Positions 14,739 to 25,200 of a stretch of 64,000 nucleotides of DNA are shown piece after piece. Numbering within the stretch: position 1 is the first letter of the stretch; every line of letters begins with the position of its first letter. A program made the position numbers and the translations under genes. The notes under the pieces are model-generated. The model did no database searches and was not told the DNA's origin. It worked only from the letters and a program-made list of their open reading frames with translations. This DNA comes from CAWGJF01 sp963822905 (GTDB taxonomy: Bacteria > Bacteroidota > Ignavibacteria > Ignavibacteriales > Ignavibacteriaceae). The DNA is taken from assembly GCA_963822905.1 (NCBI GenBank), contig CAWGJF010000003.1, forward strand, positions 620,001 through 684,000. The letters are read 5' to 3'.

Positions 14739-15584
14739 ATGAGAAAACAAGAAATAGTTGAAAAATTCAATCAACAGATTAGAATTGAAAATTATTCTGA
14801 GCAAACTATTAAAAATTATTTGTCAGCTCTGAAATTGTTTTTAGAATATGTAGAAAGATTAAATGTAAAACAAGTAACCGATAAAGAAATCCAAAATTAT
14901 TTGTTTTATTGTAAAGCAGAAAAAAAATACTCTTACTCATCCATGAAACAAATAATTGCAACAATCAGTTATTTGTATAAGAAAGTTTTTAGGAATCCAA
15001 TTCCCGAAGCATTAAATGTAAAATTTAGAAAACCAAGCATTTTACCAATAGTTTTATCAGCGAAAGAGATTTCTAAAATTCTGCAAGTAACAAAAAATAT
15101 CAAACATAAAACCATACTATTGTTAATTTACTCTGGGGGTTTACGTTTAGGTGAATTACTTAATTTAAGAATTGGTGACATTGATTCCGAATCAATGAAA
15201 ATCTATGTTAGGCAGGGAAAAGGAAAGAAGGATAGATATGTGATGCTCTCTGAAAATGTGCTCTCTTTGTTAAGAGAATATTACAAAATTTACAAGCCAA
15301 AAGATTTTATTATTGAAGGGCAAAACGGTGGCAAGTACAGTCCTAAAAGTGTTCAAAGTATTTTTAACACTGCGTTAAAAAAAACAGGGACAAAAAAAAA
15401 GGCAACCGTGCACACTTTACGCCATAGCTTTGCAACTCATCTTTTGGATAATGGAACTGATATTCGTTATATACAAGAATTGCTCGGTCATAAACGCCTT
15501 GAAACAACTCAAATTTACACTCATGTTTCTTCTTACTCAATTAATAAAATTAAAAGTCCCGCAGACATTTTAATTATAGAATAA
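14739..15584 (+). CDS. XerA/XerCD-like tyrosine recombinase, integrase of the cassette array
   Basis: A 281-residue tyrosine recombinase. An N-terminal SAM-like core-binding domain (about residues 5-85) is followed by the catalytic domain. All catalytic residues are visible: R136 in SGGLRLGE, K161 in RQGKGKKDR, H225 and R228 in HTLRHSF, H251 in LLGHKRLET, and Y260 in IYTHV. The stretch between the lysine and HTLRH motifs is short, without the extra segment that marks IntI integron integrases. The length is typical of archaeal XerA or short XerC/D. The frame is open from 14694, but the ATG at 14739 gives the normal N-terminus. It is divergent from the cassette genes, as intI is in integrons. 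Confidence 0.85.
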   Translation: MRKQEIVEKFNQQIRIENYSEQTIKNYLSALKLFLEYVERLNVKQVTDKEIQNYLFYCKAEKKYSYSSMKQIIATISYLYKKVFRNPIPEALNVKFRKPSILPIVLSAKEISKILQVTKNIKHKTILLLIYSGGLRLGELLNLRIGDIDSESMKIYVRQGKGKKDRYVMLSENVLSLLREYYKIYKPKDFIIEGQNGGKYSPKSVQSIFNTALKKTGTKKKATVHTLRHSFATHLLDNGTDIRYIQELLGHKRLETTQIYTHVSSYSINKIKSPADILIIE

Positions 15585-15598
15585 TTTTTATTTATAAC

Positions 15599-16210
15599 TT
15601 GAATTATCAAAAAATACACGGCTTAATCCTCTCCGCCGGATTCTCAGGCAGGATGAAAATGTTTAAGCCTTTAGCTAATTATAAAGGCAAAGCATTCATT
15701 CATAATATTATTTTAAAGCTAAATCCTGTTTGTGAAAAGATTTTTATTGTAACCGGATTTAATTCAGAAAAGCTACAAAAAGAAGTAACTAAGACTTTTT
15801 CTAATGAGAAGGAAATACTCGCTAAACTAAACTTTGTTTGTAACGAAAATTATGAACAAGGAATGTTTACTTCACTTCAAAAAGGGATTAGCGCAGTTTT
15901 AGATTGCGATTGGATTTTATATCATTTTGTAGATCAGCCCGGTTTGTCGGATGATTATTATGATGAGTTTGTTAAGCAGATTGATTCGGAGGTATAATTG
16001 GATACAGCCGGCATATAAAAAACACCATGGTCATCCGATATTACTCGGGAAAAAAATATTTGAATTGATAATCGTTAACTCTTCGTCAGAATCGAATCTT
16101 AGGGAATAAGAAAAAATCCGATTGTGAAGAAAAAATATTGGGAATGCGGTTATAAAGAAATTTTTCAGGATATTGATACTGAAGAGGAATATTTAAGGTT
16201 AGATAAATAA
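15599..16210 (+). pseudogene. mocA: Molybdenum cofactor cytidylyltransferase (MocA-like), twice frameshifted
   Basis: The first 130 codons encode a MobA/MocA-type nucleotidyltransferase start (LILSAGFSGRMKMFKPL, then FVDQPGLSDDYYDEF). The frame then shifts at about 15993 (an extra A) to read IQPAYKKHHGHPILLGKKIF. It shifts back at about 16108 (a missing A) to NPIVKKKYW and the family-typical DIDTEEEYLRL ending at 16210. The total, 612 bp, equals 203 codons, the normal MocA length. MocA makes the cytosine-dinucleotide form of molybdopterin used by xanthine-dehydrogenase-type enzymes such as those encoded downstream. The gene is broken as given, unless the two indels are sequencing errors. Confidence 0.8.
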
Positions 16211-16211
16211 C

Positions 16212-18042
16212 TCACACTGCAACAATTAAAACCTGTTCCTGTTCAACTAAAACTTCAGGATTAATTTCAACTAATTCTACTTCAAGACCACCCAGATCAT
16301 TTAGAATATTATTCTTTTCTTCTTCACTCAGTTCCATAACATCGGCGAACAGGATTTTATAATATTCAATTCCATCATTCATATTATTTTTGAACTCTGA
16401 AAAATATTTTAACTGTTTTTCGTGATATGGGTTTCGCTGTCTCATCAATTATTTCTTTGAGGTAATTTACATATAAGGCAATTTCTTTTATAAACATATT
16501 CGGCCGGTCTTCTCTAACAATAATATTAGTCCTACCGTAAATATGGTCTACCATCTTTTGCAAAGAAATAATTTCTGAAAAGTATGCCATATTCGGCCCG
16601 GGACAGATTGATACGCATTTACCCTCCACCTTAGTGTTTATTTCATTTCGCAAGAGAACTGATGTTTCAAGTCCAACACAAATACACGATTTCTCAACAA
16701 GTTTATTATACTTCACTTTGTAGTCATCTTCATTGAGATTGCTCGTATCAAGCTCTTTCAATTTTAGGTTTTGATATTGCCGTGAAGCAGGACAAATTGG
16801 TTTATCTGTAAATTCTGTGTTGGAGATCAGAAATTTTCTTGGGCAAGGACTACCCGGTTTTCCTTTTGCAGCAAGTTCCAGTTTTTCAACATCTTTTGTA
16901 TTTCCTCTCAAACTGTTGAACGGCACCCCTAACGGGGAAATCTTACTAAGATATAAATCATTTTCTTTTGCCTTAATCAATTGCTGCTGAGTGCCGGTAT
17001 CCACATTTGTAACTTCAGGTACGAGCAGAAACGGTGTTCCCCAGCCGATTGAATCGAGCTTATAATAATCTAAAAGAAACTGATGTTCATCGTAAGTTCC
17101 CACACCGCCCTGGGCTGTGAACTTCACTTCCATTGGTGAACCGGGACAAACACGATTTTTATTAATGAGAGCCGGTTTCAGAATCTCAAATGTATTCTGG
17201 ATCAATGTTTCTTTTTGTGTTCTGAATTCTTCTAAGATCGGTCCTAATAAATATCCATCAGAAGCAAAAGCATGTCCGCCGCAATTTAAACCGGATTCAA
17301 TTCTGTATTCGGAAACCCACAAACCTTTTTTTGCTAGAAACTTTCCTTGTATAGTTGCCGACCTGTAATCACTTACTTTTAAAATAATTTTCTTTTTGAC
17401 ATTTCCTTCTTTATCGGGAAAGAAGTCTTCAAACTTTTCAAGGTAACCATAAAGCCTTGGATTAAATCCTGCTGAAAGAACAATCGACGATCTTAAATTA
17501 CTATTCGCATAACCACGGAGTGCAGCATGGGCATCATTGTATTCGGTTGGAAGTTTTTCATTCTTAAAATAATTTTCTTTATCGACCTTCGTCATTATGT
17601 TTACATCTACACTGCCGGGAACCAGGTTATCATCAAGCCATTTTTTTAATTCAATTTTGTCCGGATTGCCTTGAGAAAATTTTATGTAAGCAGATTTCAG
17701 TTTAGAATTTTCAGGAAGCATATCGAAATATTTTTCAAATTCGCTGCTGTTTTCTAACGCAGAGTTTTTAAATTTTTCAAAGTCATCTTTTACAATTTTA
17801 TCAACGAGGTTAAGATAAGCCGTGGTTCTTTTCGCCCTGGCATCTTCTATCTTATCTGTAATAGGTTCAAATGTGATTTCAAGTTTCCGGGAATAAAACT
17901 CTCTCATTTTTTCTAAAAGCGCATCATCAACAATTGAAATGACGGATGATATTCCATATTTGGATATTCTAACAGGAGTATCGATAGTAAAACCTAATCC
18001 CATAACCGGGACATGAAAATTGTGTAATGGGCTGTTTTTCAT
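16212..18042 (-). pseudogene. Conserved protein of unknown function with Cys motifs, frameshifted near its 3' end
   Basis: The main frame (16384-18042, 552 codons) is cut off by a shift near 16440; the sequence continues in the next frame to 16212. The whole, 1831 bp, is one base more than 610 codons. The N-terminus PVMGLGFTIDTPVRISKYG and the central GGHAFASDGYLLGP and FTAQGGVGTYDEHQF recall FMN-binding TIM-barrel enzymes of the nitronate-monooxygenase type. Several cysteine clusters (PCPRKF, ICPASRQY, SCICVG, CVSICPGP) suggest a metal or Fe-S site. I recognise the style from Bacteroidota but know no function. It lies between mocA and the amino-acid dehydrogenase. Confidence 0.65.
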
Positions 18043-18189
18043 ATTATTCTGTATTTTATTCAGTTTGTTAACTTAGCGAAACAATGAGCAATAAAAATGC
18101 CAAAACCCTGATTTTGAGTAGTTTTACAATACTTTTACATTACATTATAACAACAATATTTAAGATGAAGGGAATAGAGATTGATTAGA

Positions 18190-18268
18190 ATAGATATTTG
18201 AAGTTGAATGTTGTTTTTTATAAGATTCCTATTGTGAGCAGGAAGAAATTTTTCAGGATATTAATACT
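18190..18268 (+). pseudogene. Relic resembling the 3' end of mocA
   Basis: Positions 18243-18268 match 16155-16180 of the mocA tail at 25 of 26 bases, and weaker similarity (ATATTTGAA, ATTGTGAG) extends upstream to about 18190. The relic and the mocA tail are in the same direction and flank the unknown gene 16212-18042. This suggests that gene was inserted between a duplicated mocA end, or that a duplicated mocA copy decayed. Confidence 0.5.
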
Positions 18269-18334
18269 AAAATACTAAAATCGATCTTGAAGAATTAAAG
18301 TAAGGTTATCAATTGAACACTTTCCTTAATTTAT

Positions 18335-19654
18335 TTATACATTTGCCCAATTTGAGTTAACTAATGATTTAATAATTTGTTCACCTCTATGACCAAATAT
18401 CGGGTGATTCTCTCTTGATAGTTTATCAGCTAATTCTAAAGCAACTTGCCCGGTCGGTTTCTGTTTATTTTTAGACTCATTAAAAATATTCATTGCCCTG
18501 TTATAAATTGAATCCTCAGAGTTTTTATCATAATGTTTTAAAATCATTGGATCGTCATCAATATACCCATATTGTTCATTAGCACAATTTACAATTCCCA
18601 TTCTATTGGTTAAAAAATCCGGCACATATAAAATTTTTGAATTAAAAATCAATTTATCATCTTCAATTGCATCTTCCAGTTGATTATTCGCCGCACCACA
18701 AACTATTTTGGCTTTGATATTTGGAATAGTATGTTTGTTCAGTATTGCTCCTGTCGCGCAAGGGGAGAGAACATCACACTCTTGCGTAAGTATTGAAGTA
18801 TCGTCATTATTCACTTTATATGTTTCCAGATTAAGATTAGCAAATTTATTTTTTGCTTTATTAACATTCTCATCAAAAATATCGCATGCTATTACTTTCT
18901 TTACTTTTTTATCAAACAAAAACTCTATGAGAGGTACTGCTACATTTCCCAGGCCTTGAACAGCAACAGTTTTATTTTCAATGTCTCCAATATGTAAAAA
19001 TTCTAAAGCTGCTTCTATTCCTGATATAACACCTTTAGCAGTAGGGATTGATGGATTACCGCTTCCTCCAAGAGTATTTGGAATACAAGTTGTAAATCTT
19101 GTACCGGCAAAAACATTTGCCATATCATTAACATTAGTTCCAACATCTTCAGCTGTAACATAACATCCGTTTAGTGAAGAAATAAATTTCCCAAAATTGC
19201 TATAAATAATTTTTCTGTTTTGGAGATTATTTTTATCGACATTTAGACTTTTTGCAATAACTCCTTTCCCGCCACCCCACCATAAACCAGCAAGAGCATT
19301 TTTATGTGTCATCCCTTTTGCCAGTCGCATTCCATCTTTTATAAAATCCTTTGTCGTTTTATATTCCCAAAATCTCACTCCTCCGGCAGCCTGTCCTCTA
19401 TTTGTTCTATGTACGGCTGCACTATGGATAACATCTAAATCACTATCCAAATCAAAAAACAATCCTTCATGTTTGTCGAAATCAATTTTATCATTATTCA
19501 AAAAATCAGTAATATCATTTAATTGCTTGTGGGAGGAGAAGACTAATTTTTTATCCGGATCATAGACAAAATAAAAACGCTTAATATTATATTCTTTTAG
19601 AAACTCAATAAATTCTTCAGTTGATTTTGAAAGTAATTGATTTTGTGCTGACAT
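18335..19654 (-). CDS. Glu/Leu/Phe/Val dehydrogenase family protein
   Basis: A 439-residue amino-acid dehydrogenase. The catalytic lysine lies in GLWWGGGKGVI. AAGGVRFW and GMTHKNALAG precede it, and TAEDVGTNVNDM follows. The NAD-binding Rossmann part has VAVQGLGNVAVPL. The family deaminates branched-chain amino acids, phenylalanine or glutamate. The leucine/valine-dehydrogenase side fits better than glutamate dehydrogenase, but substrate choice is uncertain. It is 12 bp downstream of xdhD, so probably the last gene of the xdh operon, possibly linking released ammonia to amino-acid metabolism. Confidence 0.82.
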   Translation of the reverse strand: MSAQNQLLSKSTEEFIEFLKEYNIKRFYFVYDPDKKLVFSSHKQLNDITDFLNNDKIDFDKHEGLFFDLDSDLDVIHSAAVHRTNRGQAAGGVRFWEYKTTKDFIKDGMRLAKGMTHKNALAGLWWGGGKGVIAKSLNVDKNNLQNRKIIYSNFGKFISSLNGCYVTAEDVGTNVNDMANVFAGTRFTTCIPNTLGGSGNPSIPTAKGVISGIEAALEFLHIGDIENKTVAVQGLGNVAVPLIEFLFDKKVKKVIACDIFDENVNKAKNKFANLNLETYKVNNDDTSILTQECDVLSPCATGAILNKHTIPNIKAKIVCGAANNQLEDAIEDDKLIFNSKILYVPDFLTNRMGIVNCANEQYGYIDDDPMILKHYDKNSEDSIYNRAMNIFNESKNKQKPTGQVALELADKLSRENHPIFGHRGEQIIKSLVNSNWANV

Positions 19655-19666
19655 AGTAACTCACAT

Positions 19667-22228
19667 TTATTTTATTTTTGTTCTCTTCTTAATAGGTAAT
19701 CGATAATATCTTATTCCATCATATTGGTAAAAGGCGTTTGCAACCGCTGGAGCAGTTGGAACCAAACCGATTTCTCCAACGCCTTTTACACCGTAAGGTC
19801 CGTGTGGATCGGGAACCTCGATTCCTATTACTTCCATTTTTGGAGTTTCTTTTGCTCTTAATATTCCACACTTTCTCAACATCGTACTTTTTGGAACGCA
19901 ATTTTCAAGTTCAAGTTCTTCACTAATTGCATAACCTAATCCCATGTGAATCGAACCTTCAATCTGCCCTTCAAACAATCCGGGATTGATAATTTTGCCC
20001 GCATCGTGTGCAGCATAAACAGTATCAATATTTCCGTCATCATCGAGTACAACAACTTGCGTTGCGTAACTGTATGAATAGTGTGTTATAATTTCTTTTA
20101 CATCGGAACCGGGCTTTGTTGTCCAGTTGCAGACCCATTCGCCTTCGTAAGTTTTTCCGGCAAGATCACTGAGTGATTTTGCTTTTAAATCTTCTTTTAA
20201 TTTTATGCAGGCATTGAAAATCGAGTTGCCGATAATAGAAGTTGCACGAGATGCGGTAGTCATTCCTGCAGATGCATTTTCTTTTGTATCTATTTTCACT
20301 TCAATTATGTTTGGATCAATGTTCGTTTCCTGGGTAAGGAATTGAACTGCCATTGTGTTCACACCCTGTCCCATCTCTGTCCATCCGTGATGAAGAATAA
20401 CTTTCGAGTCTGAAACGATTTCAATTTTTACTCTGCCTTCATCCTTCATGCCGTTCCCGATTCCGGTATTTTTAATTCCACAAGCAATACCGGCATATTT
20501 TGCTTTTTGAAAAACATCTTTAACAGCAAGAAGAGTTTGTCTTACGCCACTGCCTCTATTAATTACCTGCCCGGTCGATGTCATATCTCCATCTTTCAAA
20601 GCATTCTCATAACGGAATTGCCATCTATCAAAATTACCTTTTTCACAAAGTTCATCGATGCATCCTTCCATTGCGAATGCAACCTGGTTAGCGCCGAATC
20701 CTCGCATGGCTCCTGCTACTAAATTGTTTGTGTAAACTGCACGACTTACAACATCCATATTTGGAACCATATAAGGTCCGGCTGAATGTCCCGCAGATCG
20801 TTCCAGCACTTTCATTCCAACCGATGCATATGGACCGGTGTCACCGATAATATCAGCTTTAACAAAAGTAAGCTTGCCATCTTTACTACAGCCAACAGTG
20901 TAATCCATTTTTATCGGATGACGTTTGGGATGCATTACAATCGATTCATCTCTGTTCAGAAGAATCTTAACCGGCTTCTTTAAAAGATATGAGTAAAGAG
21001 CAGCATGTCCCTGAACAGAAAGATCTTCCTTCCCGCCGAAGCCGCCGCCGTTGGGAACGAGAATTACTCGAACATCTTCAATAGGCAAACCGAGCATTTC
21101 GGAAATTTGTTTCTGATCTTCATAAACGCCCTGTCCCTGTGAAAGAACATCAACTCCTTTTTCAGTTGGCCTGGCTATTGCACATTCCGGTTCCATATAA
21201 CCGTGCTCGATAAGCTGAGTGTAGTAAACTCCGGTAGAAATATAATCTGAGTTCTTCATTGCCTCTTCAACATTGCCACGCTTTACAACGGTTGTTGAAC
21301 AAATATTTCCTTTGGGCTGGATTTTATAATTCTCTTCTTTTAATGCTTGTTCGGGACTGGAGATAGGTTTCAAAACTTTGTATTCAACATCGATCAGTTT
21401 AACTGCTTTACGTGCAATTGATTCTGTTTCAGCAGCGACTCCAGCAATTACATCGCCAACGTATTTTGTTTCTTCACCAACATCAACCATTAAAGGCCAG
21501 TCTCGGTATATCAATCCGTGGTAGTGACTGGCAGGAATATCTTTGGCAGTAAAAACATTTATAACGCCTCTTAACTTTTCAGCTTTTTCTGTGTTTATTG
21601 AAATTACTTCTGCACGTGGGTGATCACTGAATTTTAATGCACCGTAAATCATTCCTTCTAATTTCATATCGGCAACGTAAGGCGCTTGTCCGAGTACAAG
21701 TTTGTCTCCATCATACTTAGGATGTCTGCTGCCTATCTTACCATCGCTTGTGGGTTTTGGAATTTCTTTATGCTCTCTTATCGCTTCTGCGGCATATTCA
21801 ATTGCATCGATTATTTTTTTATAACCGGTGCATCTGCATAAGTTTGGAGTTAAAGCTCTTGTAATTTCGTCTCGTGTTGGCGAAGGATTTTTATCGATCA
21901 ACACTTTTGCCTGCATTACAATTCCGGGAATGCAAAAGCCGCATTGCACACCGCATTTTTCAACGAAGGCATTTGCAATCACTCTTTGTTTGTACTCGCC
22001 TAATCCTTCGGTTGTAAGGACATTTCCGTTCTCAACCCTTTTCATCGGGATGACACAAGAAAGAACAGCTTTCCCGTTCAGCTCTACCGCGCAGCAACCG
22101 CACGCCGCCTGAGGTGCACAACCATCTTTAGGAGAAATGATTCCTTCAATCTCACGCAAATAAGTTAGTAGCGGAAGTTCAGGATCACCTTCGTATGTTT
22201 TTTTTATTCCGTTAAGTGTGAATTGCAT
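19667..22228 (-). CDS. xdhD: Selenium-dependent xanthine-dehydrogenase-type hydroxylase XdhD (fused 2Fe-2S and molybdopterin subunits)
   Basis: An 853-residue molybdenum hydroxylase. The N-terminal 2Fe-2S domains have GCAPQAACGCC, a further Cys in LSCVIPM, CGVQCGFC and NLCRCTGY (about residues 36-135). The molybdopterin domain follows with NGGGFGGKED, GAMRGFGANQ, TEMGQGVNT and the catalytic glutamate in GVKGVGEIGL. Fusion of these parts without a FAD domain is typical of E. coli XdhD and the Se-dependent xanthine dehydrogenases. The labile selenium is a cofactor ligand, so no selenocysteine is needed. XdhD is required for anaerobic urate degradation in E. coli. It lies 62 bp from ygfK in one operon. 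Confidence 0.9.
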   Translation of the reverse strand: MQFTLNGIKKTYEGDPELPLLTYLREIEGIISPKDGCAPQAACGCCAVELNGKAVLSCVIPMKRVENGNVLTTEGLGEYKQRVIANAFVEKCGVQCGFCIPGIVMQAKVLIDKNPSPTRDEITRALTPNLCRCTGYKKIIDAIEYAAEAIREHKEIPKPTSDGKIGSRHPKYDGDKLVLGQAPYVADMKLEGMIYGALKFSDHPRAEVISINTEKAEKLRGVINVFTAKDIPASHYHGLIYRDWPLMVDVGEETKYVGDVIAGVAAETESIARKAVKLIDVEYKVLKPISSPEQALKEENYKIQPKGNICSTTVVKRGNVEEAMKNSDYISTGVYYTQLIEHGYMEPECAIARPTEKGVDVLSQGQGVYEDQKQISEMLGLPIEDVRVILVPNGGGFGGKEDLSVQGHAALYSYLLKKPVKILLNRDESIVMHPKRHPIKMDYTVGCSKDGKLTFVKADIIGDTGPYASVGMKVLERSAGHSAGPYMVPNMDVVSRAVYTNNLVAGAMRGFGANQVAFAMEGCIDELCEKGNFDRWQFRYENALKDGDMTSTGQVINRGSGVRQTLLAVKDVFQKAKYAGIACGIKNTGIGNGMKDEGRVKIEIVSDSKVILHHGWTEMGQGVNTMAVQFLTQETNIDPNIIEVKIDTKENASAGMTTASRATSIIGNSIFNACIKLKEDLKAKSLSDLAGKTYEGEWVCNWTTKPGSDVKEIITHYSYSYATQVVVLDDDGNIDTVYAAHDAGKIINPGLFEGQIEGSIHMGLGYAISEELELENCVPKSTMLRKCGILRAKETPKMEVIGIEVPDPHGPYGVKGVGEIGLVPTAPAVANAFYQYDGIRYYRLPIKKRTKIK

Positions 22229-22290
22229 ATCAATTTTTAATTAATAGAACACAGATGAAACTGATTTAAAAGGTTTAAACTGATAAATAA

Positions 22291-25200
22291 TTATTTAATG
22301 GTTAACGATTTAAAAATAGAAAAATCTTTCAGATTCTTTAATAGAAAATACATTTCTGTGGCACGATTAAGAACTACAGAATTCGTATTTCCGTTTTTGA
22401 ATATAACATCTGTAACTGAAAAATCAAGCTGATTTAAAACCGCTTCAACCTCATTTGACTCATACTTGATCTTGCCATCATTAATTTGTATTGATTCCAA
22501 ACCGTTTCCGTTTTTGCATTTCAATATTTCTTCATCAAAAAAGTAACCTTTATCTTCTGCAATAAAACTTTCTTCCGTAAGATGAAAGATCGGTTTTGTT
22601 TTGTACGGCGCTCCGCTTGTTGGACAAAAAGTATTGCAGTTTCCGCACTCGTTACAAAAATCGCCGATGTTAAAAATTTGGTTGGCCTGGTTAACGATAA
22701 ACGAATCTACTTTTTCTGCAGAAAATCCGGTTCCATTTTTAATAATTTTGTAAACAGGAATTTCAGCACATTCTGCACTAAAAGAAACGTTTGCAAAGTT
22801 AGGACAAACACCGATACAAATGTTGCACAAATCCTCACAGTACAAACATCTTTCCGCTTCCTTCATTGCGGTTTCTTTATCCAAAACCGGATGAACCAAA
22901 TCGAAACTCTTTCTCTGATCAAGAGGGATTTCCGGTAACTCAGGTCCGAATGTTCTATAAGCCTGTTTCTTCTGAAACTCTGCCAGGTTTAGTTTTGGTT
23001 TTACTTCAGTTTGGTGTACGTGTAGTATTTTTTTTGCAAGTTCAATAATTTTTTGTGCAACACGATTACCGTCACCCATTGCATTAATCAGTGAATCAGC
23101 ACCTCTTAAAACATCACCTCCGGCAAAGACTTTTGGAATTAGTGTTTCATTTCCTTCTTTAATGGTCAGTTTATTCTCTGGTAAAAAGTCTAATACAATT
23201 TCTTGACCAATTGCTGAAATAACTGTATCGAAACTTAAAACATATTCCGAGCCCTTAATCGGAACGGGTCTCCTTCTTCTGCTTTCATCTTTTTCACCGA
23301 GTTTCATTTTTATGCATTCAAGATTTATCTGTCCATTATATTTACTGATGGAAACAGGATTTGTAAGTTCTAATAATTCTATGCCTTCATCGAGCAAAGC
23401 AATTATTTCATCATCACCGACAGGCATTTCTTTTCTAGTACGACGATAGATCATCGTTACTTTTCCATCTTCAGGAATTAACCTGTTTGATGTACGAGCA
23501 GCATCGACTGCAGAGAGTCCGCCGCCGATTACAGCAACCTGTTTGCCCAATTCAAATTTCTCTCCGAGACGTACCTTTGCAAGAAAGCTTAGTTGATCTA
23601 AAAATCCTTCGGAATCTTCACCCGGTATTCCTAACTTTTTACTGTTCTGTGCTCCGACGGCAACGTAAACAAAATCACTTGATTGTTGCAAAGATTCAAA
23701 ACGCTTTTTATCAACTTTATGATTGAAATGAAGATTAACGCCAACAGATTTTATAAGATTGATGTCATCTTCAATGCTTTTATCGCTTAACCTGAAAGAC
23801 GGAATTGTGCCGGAAGCCATTCCGCCTGCAAAAGATTTGCTTTCATAAACACCAACTTCAAATCCTTCAAGCGCTAACATGTAAGCGCAAGATAAACCGG
23901 AAGGTCCTGCTCCGATAACAGAAACTTTCAAACCATTTTTGCTTTTGAAATTTAATTCAGTCTTTCCATCAAATTGCTCTGATATGAATCTTTTGATTCC
24001 TCTTATAAGCAAAGGATTATCATAATTTATCCTTGTGCATTTTGCCTGGCATAGATGATCGCAAACATTACCGGTTATATTCGGCAGCGCATTATCCTGT
24101 ACGATAACTTTGTAAGCATCTTCAAAATTTCCGTTAGCAGTGTAATACATATATTCCGGCACATTCTGATTTACATCGCAGGTATCAACGCACGGCGAGT
24201 GAATACAATCATAAACGGGAAGTTCCCTTTTTGTTTTTATGTTTTCATAAGGAAAGCTGCTTTTGTAATAGGCTTCGTTTTCAAGAACTGCTTCCGCATA
24301 TTTTATTAGATTGTTTAATCCGGATTGCATTACATCAGAAATTATTCCTGTTCTATTAATAATAAATTCTTCAATCGAGTTTGAATAATTCGCATCAAAC
24401 TTTTTCTTTATCTCTTCCAGATACTGAACCATTCTTAAATAACCACCGGGCTTTAAAAGATCAGAGCAAACAGTAACAGGTTGAAGATTGCAGGAAAGAG
24501 TATCTACAATATTAAAAGCATCAACACCGGCACAAAATGAAAGATCAAGTTTGCCGTTAAAATCTTTCTGAAGCTTCGCTGCGAGATTTATACTTATGGG
24601 ATGAAGTGCACGACCGCTTGTGTAAACCATTTTTTCTTCGCCGGGAAGCCAGTGTGTTGAGTTGAGTGATTCGAGTGTGTTTGTAAGTTTCAATCCGAAC
24701 TCGACTCCCATATTATCAGAACTCTGCTGAAGAGAATTTATAAGACTTATCGCATCTTCATATTCAAGATCGTGATCAAATGCTTCTTCGGGTACGTTAA
24801 CTTCATAACCCAATTTTTCATTTAGAATATGTCTTACGTTTTCTAATCCTAATAATGTTGGGTTTAGTTTTATTGCAGTATGAAGTTTTCTTTCCTCAAT
24901 TAAATATTTTCCTATTTTCTCAATTTCATTTGGAGGGCAGCCGTGCATTGTTGATAAAGTAACATTGTCGGAAAGATGAGGTAAGATTTTTATTTCTTTT
25001 ATTGCAGGATATAGCGGAATTAGTCTTTGAATCTTTTCATCAAGTTCTTCTTTGCAATTATTCATTTTATCTAAGAACCATTGAACATTCGGATTCAGAA
25101 TTCCCGCAAGATCGTAACCGACACTTATGTTAAATATAAAACCGGGTTCATCTTTATTCCATCCAAATTTATGTTTAAGAAGATGAATGAGAACCCATGC

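Noticed and set aside
19667..22228. XdhD as a selenocysteine protein
   Set aside because: Selenium in this family is a labile cofactor ligand, and no in-frame TGA is present in the gene.
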